Positions 24,637 through 34,423 of a DNA stretch of 45,065 bases are shown here, piece after piece. The stretch covers positions 1-45,065 of the forward strand of contig CALXCF010000012.1 of NCBI GenBank assembly GCA_944386755.1, in the 5' to 3' direction. Each line of letters begins with the position of its first letter. Positions within the stretch are counted from its first letter, which is position 1. This DNA comes from an uncultured Clostridia bacterium (GTDB lineage: Bacteria > Bacillota > Clostridia > TANB77 > CAG-508). Below the pieces are notes generated by a model. That model was given only the letters and a program-made list of their open reading frames with translations. It was not told the DNA's origin and ran no database searches. Made by a program: the position numbers and the translations under genes.

Positions 24637-26271
24637 TTCAAATCTTTCTTTAATTCTATCTTTTCCTAATATCTTCATTATTTCATACATATCAGGAGTA
24701 TTAGTTCTAGATGTTAAAGCAACTCTTAAAACAGTACTTACATCACCAACATGAGCCTCATATTTATCTGGGTTTGCTTTAAATTCCTTAACCTCTTTTG
24801 CATAACCCATTTCACCTGCAAGCTCTTTAATTTTTTCAAACCAAGTGTCTTTATCATCATTATCATTATAATATTTTTCAATATATAAATCTAATATTTT
24901 CTTGATTTTTTCTTTATCACTTATTACTTGATAAGGATAATCTCTTTTTTTGCTATAAAATACATCGTCATACATATATTCTATATTTTCTTTTACATCT
25001 GACCATTTAGCAATATCTTTTCTTGGTTTTTTGTTTCCTCTTTCAATACCAAAAACTTTTAAAGCATATTCTTTATCTTCTAACATTTTGTTTAATTCTT
25101 CATCATGTCTTTCTGCCCATTTTTTTGCTTCATCATATACCTTTTCTGCTGTATATCTTGATATAACTGTTTTTCCTATATCAAGTAATTTTACCATGTC
25201 AAATAAAGCTCCACTTACGCTCATTTTGTTTAACTGTAATTCAAATTCATCTATTGATTTATCTTTATTTGCTCTTCTCCAATTTTCAAAATTTGAATTT
25301 GCAATATTTAACAAATATTCTTTAACAGCTTCTTCTGGTATACCTTCTTCTTCATAATAACTTACTGCTGCTTCTGCATCTTTTCTTTTACTTAATTTTC
25401 TTTTATTTCCATTATCATTTTTCATGATTGGTGCAATATGTGCATATTTTGGTGCTTTAAAACCTAATTCATGGAATAATTGTAAATGTAATGGTACTGA
25501 TGATAACCATTCATCACCTCTTATTACAAGTGTTGTTCTCATTAGATGGTCATCTACTGCATGTGCAAAATGGTATGTTGGAAGTCCATCTGCTTTTATG
25601 ATAACAATATCTTGATCATTTTCTGGAAAATCCACATTACCTTTTATTGCATCATGGTGCTTAATTTTTCTATCTTCACGTCCTGGTGATTTAAAACGAA
25701 CAATATATTTTTCTCCATTTTTTATTCTTTCAATTGCTTCTTCAACTGTTACATTTCTACATTTTGCCCATACACCATAATATCCTGGTCTTATTTTTGC
25801 TGCCTCTTGTTTTGCCCTTATTTCTTCTCCTTCTTCAGGTGTACAGAAACATGGATATGCTTTTCCTTGTTCTATTAAGTATTTTGCATATGCTTGATAA
25901 ATTTCTTTTCTTTCACTTTGCTTATATGGACCATAATTTCCTTTTCCTTCTGTTTCGCTAATCATTCCTTCATCTGGTTCTAAACCAAAATCTTTTAATG
26001 AAGTTACTATATCTTTTATCGCATTTTCAACTTCTCTTTTTTGGTCTGTATCTTCAATTCTTAAGAAAAAGACTCCTTCTGTTTGATTTGCTAACTTCTT
26101 AGCTATTACTGATTGGTATAATCCTCCTATATGTACAAACCCTGTTGGGCTTGGAGCAAATCTTGTTACGATTGCTCCTTCTTTTAAGTTTCTTTCTGGA
26201 TATTTTTCTTCATAATATGATATGTCCTTTGCATCTGGAAATATCAAATCTGCTAAATCTTTATAATTCAT
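24625..26271 (-). CDS. gltX: Glutamyl-tRNA synthetase
   Basis: This 548-residue class I synthetase has the HIGH region in RFAPSPTGFVHIGGLYQS, LRIEDTDQKREVENA and the KMSKS-like loop KRKLSKRKD. The N-terminus carries about 30 extra residues and the C-terminal anticodon-binding domain is the clostridial type. The last residues KGI and the stop lie in a REP element. It charges tRNA-Glu, and possibly tRNA-Gln if GatCAB is present elsewhere. Confidence 0.95.
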   Translation of the reverse strand: MNYKDLADLIFPDAKDISYYEEKYPERNLKEGAIVTRFAPSPTGFVHIGGLYQSVIAKKLANQTEGVFFLRIEDTDQKREVENAIKDIVTSLKDFGLEPDEGMISETEGKGNYGPYKQSERKEIYQAYAKYLIEQGKAYPCFCTPEEGEEIRAKQEAAKIRPGYYGVWAKCRNVTVEEAIERIKNGEKYIVRFKSPGREDRKIKHHDAIKGNVDFPENDQDIVIIKADGLPTYHFAHAVDDHLMRTTLVIRGDEWLSSVPLHLQLFHELGFKAPKYAHIAPIMKNDNGNKRKLSKRKDAEAAVSYYEEEGIPEEAVKEYLLNIANSNFENWRRANKDKSIDEFELQLNKMSVSGALFDMVKLLDIGKTVISRYTAEKVYDEAKKWAERHDEELNKMLEDKEYALKVFGIERGNKKPRKDIAKWSDVKENIEYMYDDVFYSKKRDYPYQVISDKEKIKKILDLYIEKYYNDNDDKDTWFEKIKELAGEMGYAKEVKEFKANPDKYEAHVGDVSTVLRVALTSRTNTPDMYEIMKILGKDRIKERFEKGI

Positions 26272-26304
26272 CTATTTATCTCTCCTTATAACAACATTTA
26301 CTTG

Positions 26305-26337
26305 ATGTCTCATTTGTACCTGTCCCCAATGAGACAT
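26305..26337 (-). terminator. Hairpin directly after the RNase J gene
   Basis: ATGTCTCATT and AATGAGACAT form a 10-base-pair stem around GTCCCC-containing loop sequence, next to the stop codon. No U-run follows on the minus strand, so it may be a 3' stabiliser or another small REP-like element, not a terminator. Confidence 0.5.
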
Positions 26338-28308
26338 TTAAACTTCCATAATAATTGGTATTATCATTGGGTTTCTTTTTGTTTTCATGAAAATATAATC
26401 TCTTAAGTTTTCTCTTGCTGCTGATTTAATAGTAGCCCAATCACGTATACCTCTTTCTTCACATTTCTTAATTTCATGTCTTACAACTGATTTCACATCA
26501 TCCATTAAGTTTTCGGATTCTTTTACATATACGAAACCTCTTGAAATAACATCTGGACCTGCAACTACTTCACCTGTTGATGAATCCATTGTTAAAACAA
26601 TAACTATTAAACCATCTTGTGATAGATGTTGTCTATCTCTTAGAACAACACTTCCAACATCTCCAACCCCAAGTCCATCAACTAGAACTCTACCACTTTG
26701 TACAGAACCTGTCAATTCAGCTCCATCTTCATTTATTTCAAGAATTCTACCATTTGACATCATAATAATATGTTCTTTGTCAATTCCCATACTTTGAGCT
26801 GTTTCACTATGTGCTCTTAATTGTCTATATTCACCATGTACTGGTATGAAATATTTTGGTTTTGTTAATGCTAAAATTAATTTTTGTTCTTCTTGACAAG
26901 CATGTCCTGAAACATGTACCGCTTCTAGCGAGCTATATACAACTTCTGCTCCTATTTGCATTAAATCATCTATTACTTTTGATACAAATTTTTCATTTCC
27001 TGGTATTGGTGTTGCTGATATTATTACTAAGTCATTTGGTGTTATTTTTACTTTTCTATGATCACCTGCTGCCATTCTTGTCAATGCTGACATTGGCTCT
27101 CCTTGACTTCCTGTTGTTATAATTACTAATTGTTCATCAGTATAACTATTAATCATGTCAATATCTATAAATATATTTTCTGGACATTTTATATATCCTA
27201 GTTCTCTTGCTGTTTCTATCATATTTATCATACTTCTACCACATACAGCAATTTTTCTATTATATTTTACTGCGGAATTTACTATTTGTTGAATTCTATG
27301 AACATTTGATGCAAATGTTGCCACAACAATTCTTTTTGTACAGTGTAGAAATAGTTTGTCAAACACTTCTCCTATTGAACTTTCGGACATTGTAAATCCT
27401 TTTCTTTCTGAATTTGTACTATCTGACATTAATGCAAGTATTCCTTGATTTCCTATCTCTGCAATCCTTCCAAGGTCCATTATTTTTCCATCTATTGGTG
27501 TATAATCAACCTTAAAATCTCCTGTGTGTAATATTGTTCCGGCAGGTGTTGTAATTGCAAGCATTACAGAATCCGGAATGCTATGTGTACTCCTTATTAT
27601 TTCTATTTTAAAGTTCTTCCCTAATTGTAAGGTTTGTCCTTGCATAATTTCTATTAGTGTTGTACTTCTTAATAGTTTATGCTCTTCTAATTTATTTCTG
27701 ATTAATCCTGCTGCTAATTTTGGTGCATAAATTGGAATGTTTATTTTCTTTAATAAATATGGCACACTTCCTATATGATCTTCATGTCCATGTGTTATTA
27801 TTAGTCCTTTTATTTTATCAACATTTTTCTCTAAATAGCTGATATCTGGTATTACTAAGTCAACACCTAACATATCATCTTCCGGAAATGATAATCCACA
27901 GTCTACAACAATAATTTCATTTTCATATTCAAATACTGTTATATTTTTTCCTACTTCATGTAATCCTCCTAATGGGATTATTTTTAATTTTGAAGCTTTG
28001 AAAATATCTTGATTGTTTTTTCTTGTTTTTGATGAGTTTCTTTTTTCATTTTTTTCTTTATTTTCTGTGTTAAATTCTCTTTTTGTTCTTCTTCTAGTTG
28101 TTTTTTTCTCTATTTTCACATTTCCTTCTTCTTTATTAATTTTCTCCGCTCTGTGAATAATTTCTACTTTATTTTCACTCTCATTTTTGTTGATATTTTC
28201 TTGTTTTTCTCTTATTCTTCTATTATTTGTTTTTCTTATTCTTTGACCTCCTTCCCCTGTTTTTCTTGTTCTTATTTCTTTTTTGTTTTCTAAATTTTCT
28301 TCTGTCAT
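26338..28308 (-). CDS. rnj: Ribonuclease J
   Basis: This 656-residue metallo-beta-lactamase/beta-CASP nuclease shows ITHGHEDHIGSVPYLL, LHTGDFKVDYTP, MSDSTNSERKGFT and the beta-CASP region VHVSGHACQEEQKLILALT. It degrades RNA with 5'-exonuclease and endonuclease activity. About 110 N-terminal residues form a Lys/Arg/Glu-rich, probably disordered extension that most RNase J proteins lack. AGAAAGGAG precedes the ATG. The gene has a strong promoter and an unusually long leader, which suggests control of its own mRNA. Confidence 0.93.
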   Translation of the reverse strand: MTEENLENKKEIRTRKTGEGGQRIRKTNNRRIREKQENINKNESENKVEIIHRAEKINKEEGNVKIEKKTTRRRTKREFNTENKEKNEKRNSSKTRKNNQDIFKASKLKIIPLGGLHEVGKNITVFEYENEIIVVDCGLSFPEDDMLGVDLVIPDISYLEKNVDKIKGLIITHGHEDHIGSVPYLLKKINIPIYAPKLAAGLIRNKLEEHKLLRSTTLIEIMQGQTLQLGKNFKIEIIRSTHSIPDSVMLAITTPAGTILHTGDFKVDYTPIDGKIMDLGRIAEIGNQGILALMSDSTNSERKGFTMSESSIGEVFDKLFLHCTKRIVVATFASNVHRIQQIVNSAVKYNRKIAVCGRSMINMIETARELGYIKCPENIFIDIDMINSYTDEQLVIITTGSQGEPMSALTRMAAGDHRKVKITPNDLVIISATPIPGNEKFVSKVIDDLMQIGAEVVYSSLEAVHVSGHACQEEQKLILALTKPKYFIPVHGEYRQLRAHSETAQSMGIDKEHIIMMSNGRILEINEDGAELTGSVQSGRVLVDGLGVGDVGSVVLRDRQHLSQDGLIVIVLTMDSSTGEVVAGPDVISRGFVYVKESENLMDDVKSVVRHEIKKCEERGIRDWATIKSAARENLRDYIFMKTKRNPMIIPIIMEV

Positions 28309-28690
28309 AAATTCTCCTTTCTTCTTAAATATATTTTTAAACTTTTCCGCGTTTATTAACCTTTTGCTTCTATTATAAATTATATAAAATCAATAAGACT
28401 GCTCATGGACTTTTCATGAACTTCTAAAAACTAATATTAATATGTTTCTCTTTTTTTATTTTACCTTATTGCATACGTATATCTCTCTTTTTTCTATATA
28501 CAATAAATAATGTTTATTTTCATACTAAATTATTCCCTAATTTCTCTCTTTTTTATTATTATAGTATGATATAAACTTTAAAATCCGATTCCTATTCTTT
28601 AATTTTCTCTCTTAATTATTAAAATAAATTTTTAAAACATTTAATTCGTTTCTCTTTATAATCTCATTTCTAGCTCTAGGCTAATCGCTG
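28309..28690 (-). promoter_or_regulatory. Long 5' leader of the RNase J mRNA
   Basis: About 380 bases lie between the predicted start (near 28690) and the ATG. The leader is AT-rich and holds no convincing gene. On the transcript it carries five purine blocks of the type AAGAGAGAAA or AAAGAGAAAC, roughly 45-70 bases apart. A hairpin (GTTCATG/CATGAGC) follows nearer the ATG. Such a leader could be a target for feedback by the nuclease itself. Confidence 0.5.
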
Positions 28691-28696
28691 TTTTTG

Positions 28697-28725
28697 ATTA
28701 TACTATATTTTGTAAAAATTGTCAA
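28697..28725 (-). promoter_or_regulatory. Consensus sigma-A promoter for the RNase J gene
   Basis: Perfect TTGACA and TATAAT hexamers are spaced 17 bases apart on the minus strand, directly downstream of the cysteine desulfurase stop codon. This is among the best promoters in the window. Confidence 0.8.
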
Positions 28726-28733
28726 ATTTGATT

Positions 28734-29891
28734 TTATTGTGTTTCTAAGCTATTTGTACGTATTTCATTAATTATTTTTTCTAAATTGTCAATTAAAAAA
28801 ACTATATCTTCTTTAGTATTTTCCTCTCCAAATGTTGTTCTTATAGATGAATTTGCTTCTCTTTCATTTAATCCAATTGCTGTTAATACGTGTGAAGGTT
28901 CTGTAGAGCCTGAACTACATGCAGAACCTGTTGAAACACATATTCCTTGTTCATCTAATTTTAATAACATTGTTTCTCCTAATACTCCCTTAAAACAAAT
29001 ATTAGCATTTCCAGGCAATCTATTTTTTATTGTTCCATTAAGTTTCACATTTCCTATCCTCTCTGTTACTTGTGTTATATAGCAATCTCTTAATTCTTTT
29101 AAGTATTTGATATGTTCTTCTAAATTATTTTTTGCAATTTCACATGCTTTTCCTAACCCAACAATTTCTGCGACATTTTCTGTCCCTGCTCTTTTATTAT
29201 TTTCCTGATGTCCTCCGTCAATTAATCTTTCAAATTCAATTTCCTTTTTTACATATAATGCCCCTATTCCTTTTGGTGCATTTATTTTATGTCCTGATAA
29301 AGATAAGCTATCTATTCCCATTTTCTTGACATCTATATTCATATTTCCACATGCTTGAACTGCATCTGTATGGAATATTATATTATACATTTTTGCAATT
29401 TTTGATATTTCTTCAATTGGTTGAATTGTTCCTATTTCATTGTTTGCAGTCATGATTGTAATTAATATTGTGTCCATACTAATTGTTCTTCTTAATTGTT
29501 CTAAATCTACTACTCCATCGTTTGTAACATTTAAATATGTTACTCTAAATCCTTCTTTTTCTAAGACTTGGCAAGTATGTAAAACTGCCGGATGCTCTAT
29601 TTTTGATGTTATTATGTGTTTTCCTTTTTTGCTGTATGCTTTTGCTATACCTTTGATAGCAGTGTTATCACTTTCAGAACCACAACTTGTAAAATATATT
29701 TCTTCTGGATTTGCATTTATTAGTTCTGCTACTTGTTTTCTTGCTTTTTCTATTGCTCTTTTAGCACTTCTTCCAATTGTATATAAGGATGACGCGTTTC
29801 CATACTCTTCTTTTAAATATGGTAACATTTCATCTAAAACCTCTTCTTTAATTTTAGTTGTTGCGGCATTGTCAAAATACCTAATATCCAT
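28734..29891 (-). CDS. Cysteine desulfurase (NifS/IscS type)
   Basis: The ATG giving MDIRYFDNAATTKIKEEV is the family-typical start; in-frame starts at 29903 (ATG) and 29918 (GTG) are possible. The PLP lysine lies in SLSGHKINAPKGIGALYV and the catalytic cysteine in STGSACSSGSTEPSHVL. The enzyme removes sulfur from cysteine for Fe-S clusters or tRNA thiolation. No iscU or mnmA partner is adjacent, so its acceptor is unknown. Confidence 0.93.
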   Translation of the reverse strand: MDIRYFDNAATTKIKEEVLDEMLPYLKEEYGNASSLYTIGRSAKRAIEKARKQVAELINANPEEIYFTSCGSESDNTAIKGIAKAYSKKGKHIITSKIEHPAVLHTCQVLEKEGFRVTYLNVTNDGVVDLEQLRRTISMDTILITIMTANNEIGTIQPIEEISKIAKMYNIIFHTDAVQACGNMNIDVKKMGIDSLSLSGHKINAPKGIGALYVKKEIEFERLIDGGHQENNKRAGTENVAEIVGLGKACEIAKNNLEEHIKYLKELRDCYITQVTERIGNVKLNGTIKNRLPGNANICFKGVLGETMLLKLDEQGICVSTGSACSSGSTEPSHVLTAIGLNEREANSSIRTTFGEENTKEDIVFLIDNLEKIINEIRTNSLETQ

Positions 29892-30015
29892 AATTTTAAT
29901 CATCTCACAATCTTTCACTTTTTAATCATTTAATATATTATAATATTTTTATTGTTTTTTAGTTACTAAATATTCAAATTTAAGGTTAAATGATGGTTTC
30001 ATTTATAAAACATTC

Positions 30016-30203
30016 ACTAAAATCTAATATATAAATATTTTTAAAGTATTCGAATGCGACCGAAATAGTTTTAACAAATTCTTAAGATTAAACCGTAAAG
30101 GGTCCTGTTTTCGAGTATTGTTGCGGTTTTGTCTTTAGAATTTGTTAAACGTGATGTAGGGTAGCCAAGAATCTTTCAAAATATTTATATATTAGATTTT
30201 AGT
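30016..30203. repeat. Structured palindrome, family 2, copy D
   Basis: The outer arms begin ACTAAAATCTAATATATAAA and their complement ends in GATTTTAGT. The inner arms are TTTAACAAATTCT and AGAATTTGTTAAA, then AAACCG and CGGTTT. Conserved single-stranded segments are GAATGCGACCGAAATAG, the apical GGGTCCTGTTTTCG and GTAGGGTAGCCAAG. These three match copy E, but none of the stems do. It fills the spacer between the patatin and cysteine desulfurase genes. Confidence 0.78.
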
Positions 30204-30215
30204 ATGCAAATATTT

Positions 30216-31071
30216 TTATTCTTCCAATATTTTTTTAATTTTATTCATTTCTTTCATTGCAGCCTGATATCCATATTTATAGCACATATCCAATTTTTCA
30301 AAATCCAAAAGTCCTGTTTTATCTGTTTCAACAGTTAAAATATAATCACTTAAATTTAGTCCCTCTTCTGATATCTTATTACCCATTATATCTATTGTTC
30401 TCATAACTATATCCATAATATTACTTTCTTCTGTAATATCATCTGCCTTAAAATTAACAGCAATTACTTTTTCTGCACCTTGTTTTTTTACTTCGCTTAC
30501 TGGTATATTATCTAATACCCCTCCATCTAAAAATCTAAATTTTTTATATTTGCATGGGCAAAAAATTGCTGGAAAGCTACTACTTGCTCTTACTGCTTTT
30601 CCGACTGTAATGTCATCTATATATTTATCTTTTTCTTCATGCAGAATATTATTTGTAAATATATATTCTTTTGCAGTTCCTAAATCTACTGCTGGTATTA
30701 CTAATGGCATTTTCGTAATATCTGAAATTTTTTTTATTCCCTTTCTACTAGCTAAATGGTTATATGCTTCTTCTATCGTTTCTCCTGTTTTTAGCCCTTT
30801 TAAAGAAACTTTTTTGTTTTTTACATATCCTCCTATTCCAGATATTATAGGATTAGAGCTTATTTCTGTTATTTCTTTTGCATATTTTTTGAATATTATA
30901 TAGATATAATAAGGTGAATAGCCGCATTGCATATAGTGCTGCAATTAATCCTCCTGAACTCGTCCCTCCAATGATATCAATATTGATTTTATTATCTTCT
31001 AATGCTTTTAATACACCTGCATGTGCTATTCCTCTAATTCCTCCTCCAGATAAAGCAATTCCTAATTTCAA
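30216..31071 (-). CDS. Patatin-like phospholipase, needs a +1 frame change at CGG 30924-30922
   Basis: From a TTG at 31071 (GAAGGTGA upstream), 49 codons give [19 protein letters not shown], the serine motif GGTSSGG and ALYAM, then CGG. The original frame stops about 22 codons later. Skipping the C gives GGC and continues [18 protein letters not shown] to the catalytic Asp in [17 protein letters not shown]. The joined 284-residue protein has normal patatin length, and ALYAMGYSP is exactly what the family shows at this spot. The Ser-Asp dyad and the oxyanion GGGIRG are intact. It likely hydrolyses membrane lipids; its substrate is unknown. Confidence 0.87.
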
Positions 31072-31158
31072 TATTTCACCTTCTTTTGAATTTTTCTTTT
31101 TATATAGTATTTACTAATTTTATGATTATAAACAAAAAATGTTACATTATTTTAGAAG

Positions 31159-31206
31159 TCAAAAAAATAAGTAATAAAATAATTTACCTTATTACTTATT
31201 TTTTGA
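31159..31206 (-). terminator. Intrinsic terminator after the WG-repeat gene
   Basis: AAAAATAAGTAATAA pairs with TTATTACTTATTTTT and on the minus strand a run of seven T follows. It ends the corC-like/WG-repeat operon. Confidence 0.8.
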
Positions 31207-31216
31207 AATTATTTTT

Positions 31217-32950
31217 TTATGCTCTTAAATCTTCAAAATAAATTTCTCCGAATCCATAAGTTACTTGGTGATATGGTCCCATAAAAATTGGATCTATTTC
31301 TTCTTGCAAATCATATGTTGGTTCTAGTACAACTTGTCCTTGATTATCTACTACTCCCCATTTTCCATCTTTTTTTATTCCAGCATATCCATATTCATTA
31401 ACTTCTGTAACTTTTTCATATTGATACTCAACTATTATATTTCCTGATTTATCAACAAATCCCCATTGGCCTTGTTCATTTTTTACAGCAAAGATTGAAT
31501 TATTAGAAAATACATCTGTATTTTTAAGTTCATTTCCTTCTTTGTCTAAATATTTAGTTTCATCATTATTAGCTATTTTTATATAGTTTTCTTCTTCTGT
31601 TACAGTTGCTCCTGTTAGTTCACATGCTAATGTCATATCTTTTTTATAAATTCTTGTTGTTTGATCTACTACAGATCTTATTAAATCTGTATTTTCTACT
31701 TTTTGTACTGAATTACACTCAAAGTTTATTTTCACTTCATCTTTATCATTTATTACTCCAAGTTGACCATTTTCAGAGCTTGCAATAAATAAATCATTAT
31801 ATAAATATTCTAAGTAATTATATTTTTCTTCAATTAATTGTTTTCCCTCTTTGTCAATTACTCCGTATTTTGTTCCGATTTCATTATCTATTCTTATTCT
31901 ATAATTTTCATTAGTAGTATCTAAAATTGATATATCTGGATCAATGTTTGCTTCTGTTCCATTATTGTTATATACTGTTGTTCCTTGATCATTTTGTGCA
32001 TATAAATATATTCCTGTAATATCTATTTGATTGTATTCTACTGGTACAATAATTTTTCCGTCTAATTTTGCTATTCCATATTTCTTACTTTTTTCAACAA
32101 CAAATACTTCATTCTTTGAATCATATGTTATTGATTGATATTCATTATTTATTATATTTTCTGTATTTTTCATTACGCCATATTGTCCATTTTTTGCAGC
32201 TATTAAATAAACGTTCTCATTATCTTCTATTTCTGCTATTCTTTCAAGTTCATTATATTCTGTTCCAAGTAATTCTTTTCCTGTATAATCTACATATCCA
32301 TATCTATATCCTTCTTCAGTAGTGTTTGAAACTATATATCCAGAATATTTATATTCATTTTCATCTGTGTAATATCCATCTACTTCAACTTGATCATATT
32401 CTATATTGACTAGTTTATTTCCTCTAATATTAATTACTCCATATTTGCCATCTTGTTTTACTAGTAATTCTCCTTCTTTATATGTTAAACTATCTAGTTC
32501 TTCATAAATTGCTCTTGTAATTCTTTTTCCAGTATAGTCAATTAATCCATATTTTCTATTTTCACTATATTTTAATACTGTTTTTTCATACATTAAATTG
32601 CTTGCAATATTTTTTAATCTTATAGGTTCTACATTTTCATATTCCGTAAAAATTTCTTGATTTTGCTCATTTAAAATAGTGATATTTCCTTCTTGTTCGC
32701 AGAAAAATACTGGTAGTTCTGGATTTGGAATTATTACTTCTGTATAACTTGGTTCAATAATTATATTTTGGTTTTTATCAATTACTCCATAAGTGTTGTT
32801 TTTCTTTAATGTGAAATATTGATAATTTGTTATTTCTGCAATTTCGTATTTTCTACTATTTTCTTTTATAAAATAGTATGATATTGCTATTATTGCTGCA
32901 ACTACTATTATAACTATTATACTAACCCATATTCTAAATGTTCTTTTCAT
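31217..32950 (-). CDS. WG-repeat protein with N-terminal membrane anchor
   Basis: This 577-residue protein has a transmembrane helix at about residues 7-29. At least ten repeats of roughly 45 residues follow, with the core YGVIDxxGKxIIxxxYxxI and variants such as WGFVDKSGNIIVEYQYEKV and WGVVDNQGQVVLEPTYDL. WG/KWG repeats form beta-propeller-like or stacked beta folds for binding at the surface. The repeats face outward if the N-terminus is cytoplasmic. It starts 29 bases after the CorC-like gene and shares its operon. The ligand is unknown. Confidence 0.85.
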   Translation of the reverse strand: MKRTFRIWVSIIVIIVVAAIIAISYYFIKENSRKYEIAEITNYQYFTLKKNNTYGVIDKNQNIIIEPSYTEVIIPNPELPVFFCEQEGNITILNEQNQEIFTEYENVEPIRLKNIASNLMYEKTVLKYSENRKYGLIDYTGKRITRAIYEELDSLTYKEGELLVKQDGKYGVINIRGNKLVNIEYDQVEVDGYYTDENEYKYSGYIVSNTTEEGYRYGYVDYTGKELLGTEYNELERIAEIEDNENVYLIAAKNGQYGVMKNTENIINNEYQSITYDSKNEVFVVEKSKKYGIAKLDGKIIVPVEYNQIDITGIYLYAQNDQGTTVYNNNGTEANIDPDISILDTTNENYRIRIDNEIGTKYGVIDKEGKQLIEEKYNYLEYLYNDLFIASSENGQLGVINDKDEVKINFECNSVQKVENTDLIRSVVDQTTRIYKKDMTLACELTGATVTEEENYIKIANNDETKYLDKEGNELKNTDVFSNNSIFAVKNEQGQWGFVDKSGNIIVEYQYEKVTEVNEYGYAGIKKDGKWGVVDNQGQVVLEPTYDLQEEIDPIFMGPYHQVTYGFGEIYFEDLRA

Positions 32951-32979
32951 ATTTTTTCTCCATTCTAAAATACTTTAAT

Positions 32980-34302
32980 CTAATTATTATCTTCTTCTGG
33001 CTCTTCAACATTATTTTTACATGCCTTAATTTTTATAATTCTTCTATCTTCATATTCTTCAATTTTATATGTTACTTTTTCAGTATCTATAATTGGTGGT
33101 TCTTCATCATCTTCTGGAATTCTGCCTAATTTATCTTGCAAATATCCTGAAATAGTATCATAGTCACCTTCTGGGATATCTGCATCTAAAAGTTTATTAA
33201 CATCATATATTGGTAGACTTCCACTCAAAATATAAGTATTATCATCTATTTTTTCAAATTCTTTTTCTTCTTCATCATATTCATCATAGATGTCTCCAAC
33301 TAATTCCTCAAGTATATCCTCCATAGTAATTAATCCTGCTGTTCCTCCATATTCGTCTAATATTATTGCTATTTGTTTTTTGTTTTTCTGTAATTCTCTA
33401 AACACTTCATTTATTAATCTATTTTGTGATACAAAATATGCTTCTTTTACTACATTTTTAACTTTAAAAGATTTTTTGTTTATATTTTTTAATACATCTT
33501 TGACATATAGAATTCCTTTAATTTCATCAATTGTTTCTTCATAAACTGGTATTCTGCTATAACGATATTCTTCTTGTGATAATTCTTCTAAAAGTTCTTC
33601 TGTACTAATATTTATATCGACTGCAAAAATGTCTTTTCTATGTCTCATTATTTCTGATACTGTAATATCATTTAATTCAAATACATTATTTATTAGTTCT
33701 TGCTCTTCTTGTTTTATTGTTCCTTTTTCTTGGCCTTGGCTGACCATCATTTTTATTTCTTCTTCTGTTACTGATTCTTCTTCATTTTCTCCAACACCGA
33801 ATAGTTTAGATACTCCGTTTGTACATGCAGTTAATAATTTTACAAATGGTGACGTTACTATTGAAATTGCTCTTATTACCCCTATTGTTGCAAATGCTAT
33901 TTTTTCATAGTGTTTCATTGCTAGTCTTTTTGGTACCAATTCTCCAAAAATCAATGTAAAGAATGATAAGATTATTGTTATTACTATAATTGAGATATTT
34001 TTCCATGCTGATAAACTTATAAATGGCATTAATTGATATAAGTTTGGTGCAAGCATCTCGGCAAATGTATCTGACGCAAATGCGCTTGATAAAAATCCTG
34101 CAAGCGTAATTCCTATTTGTATTGTAGCTAAAAATTTACTTGGTGTTTTTAACATTTTTTCAATTTGTTTTGCTTTTTTGTTTCCTTCTTTTGCTTGTTT
34201 TTCAATTTTAGCATCATTTAATGATATATACGCTATTTCTGTTGCCGCAAAATATGCATTTAATCCTATTAATATGATTAATACTATTAGTTGTGCAAAC
34301 AT
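32980..34302 (-). CDS. CNNM/CorC (hemolysin C) family transporter
   Basis: This 440-residue protein has a DUF21 membrane domain with four helices (residues 1-190). A CBS pair follows (about 210-335, VSEIMRHRKDIFAVDINIS and IAIILDEYGGTAGLITMED), then a CorC/HlyC domain (about 350-430, GDYDTISGYLQDKLGRIPE). Such proteins are linked to magnesium or cobalt export. Its own promoter lies at 34344-34372. Confidence 0.9.
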   Translation of the reverse strand: MFAQLIVLIILIGLNAYFAATEIAYISLNDAKIEKQAKEGNKKAKQIEKMLKTPSKFLATIQIGITLAGFLSSAFASDTFAEMLAPNLYQLMPFISLSAWKNISIIVITIILSFFTLIFGELVPKRLAMKHYEKIAFATIGVIRAISIVTSPFVKLLTACTNGVSKLFGVGENEEESVTEEEIKMMVSQGQEKGTIKQEEQELINNVFELNDITVSEIMRHRKDIFAVDINISTEELLEELSQEEYRYSRIPVYEETIDEIKGILYVKDVLKNINKKSFKVKNVVKEAYFVSQNRLINEVFRELQKNKKQIAIILDEYGGTAGLITMEDILEELVGDIYDEYDEEEKEFEKIDDNTYILSGSLPIYDVNKLLDADIPEGDYDTISGYLQDKLGRIPEDDEEPPIIDTEKVTYKIEEYEDRRIIKIKACKNNVEEPEEDNN

Positions 34303-34343
34303 TTTATTTTCGTCTCTCCTTTTTTCTTTTCTATATTGTACAC

Positions 34344-34372
34344 ATTATATATGTTTTTTATGTTTTTTTCAA
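34344..34372 (-). promoter_or_regulatory. Sigma-A promoter for the CorC-like gene
   Basis: TTGAAA and TATAAT are spaced 17 bases apart on the minus strand, about 40 bases upstream of the ATG. Confidence 0.65.
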
Positions 34373-34423
34373 TAGATTTTTTGAATTAGATTATTATACC
34401 TTTAAATCAAATATTTTATATTA

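Noticed and set aside
28309..28730. A small gene in the RNase J leader
   Set aside because: The region is AT-rich with no frame that has both a binding site and a sensible protein.
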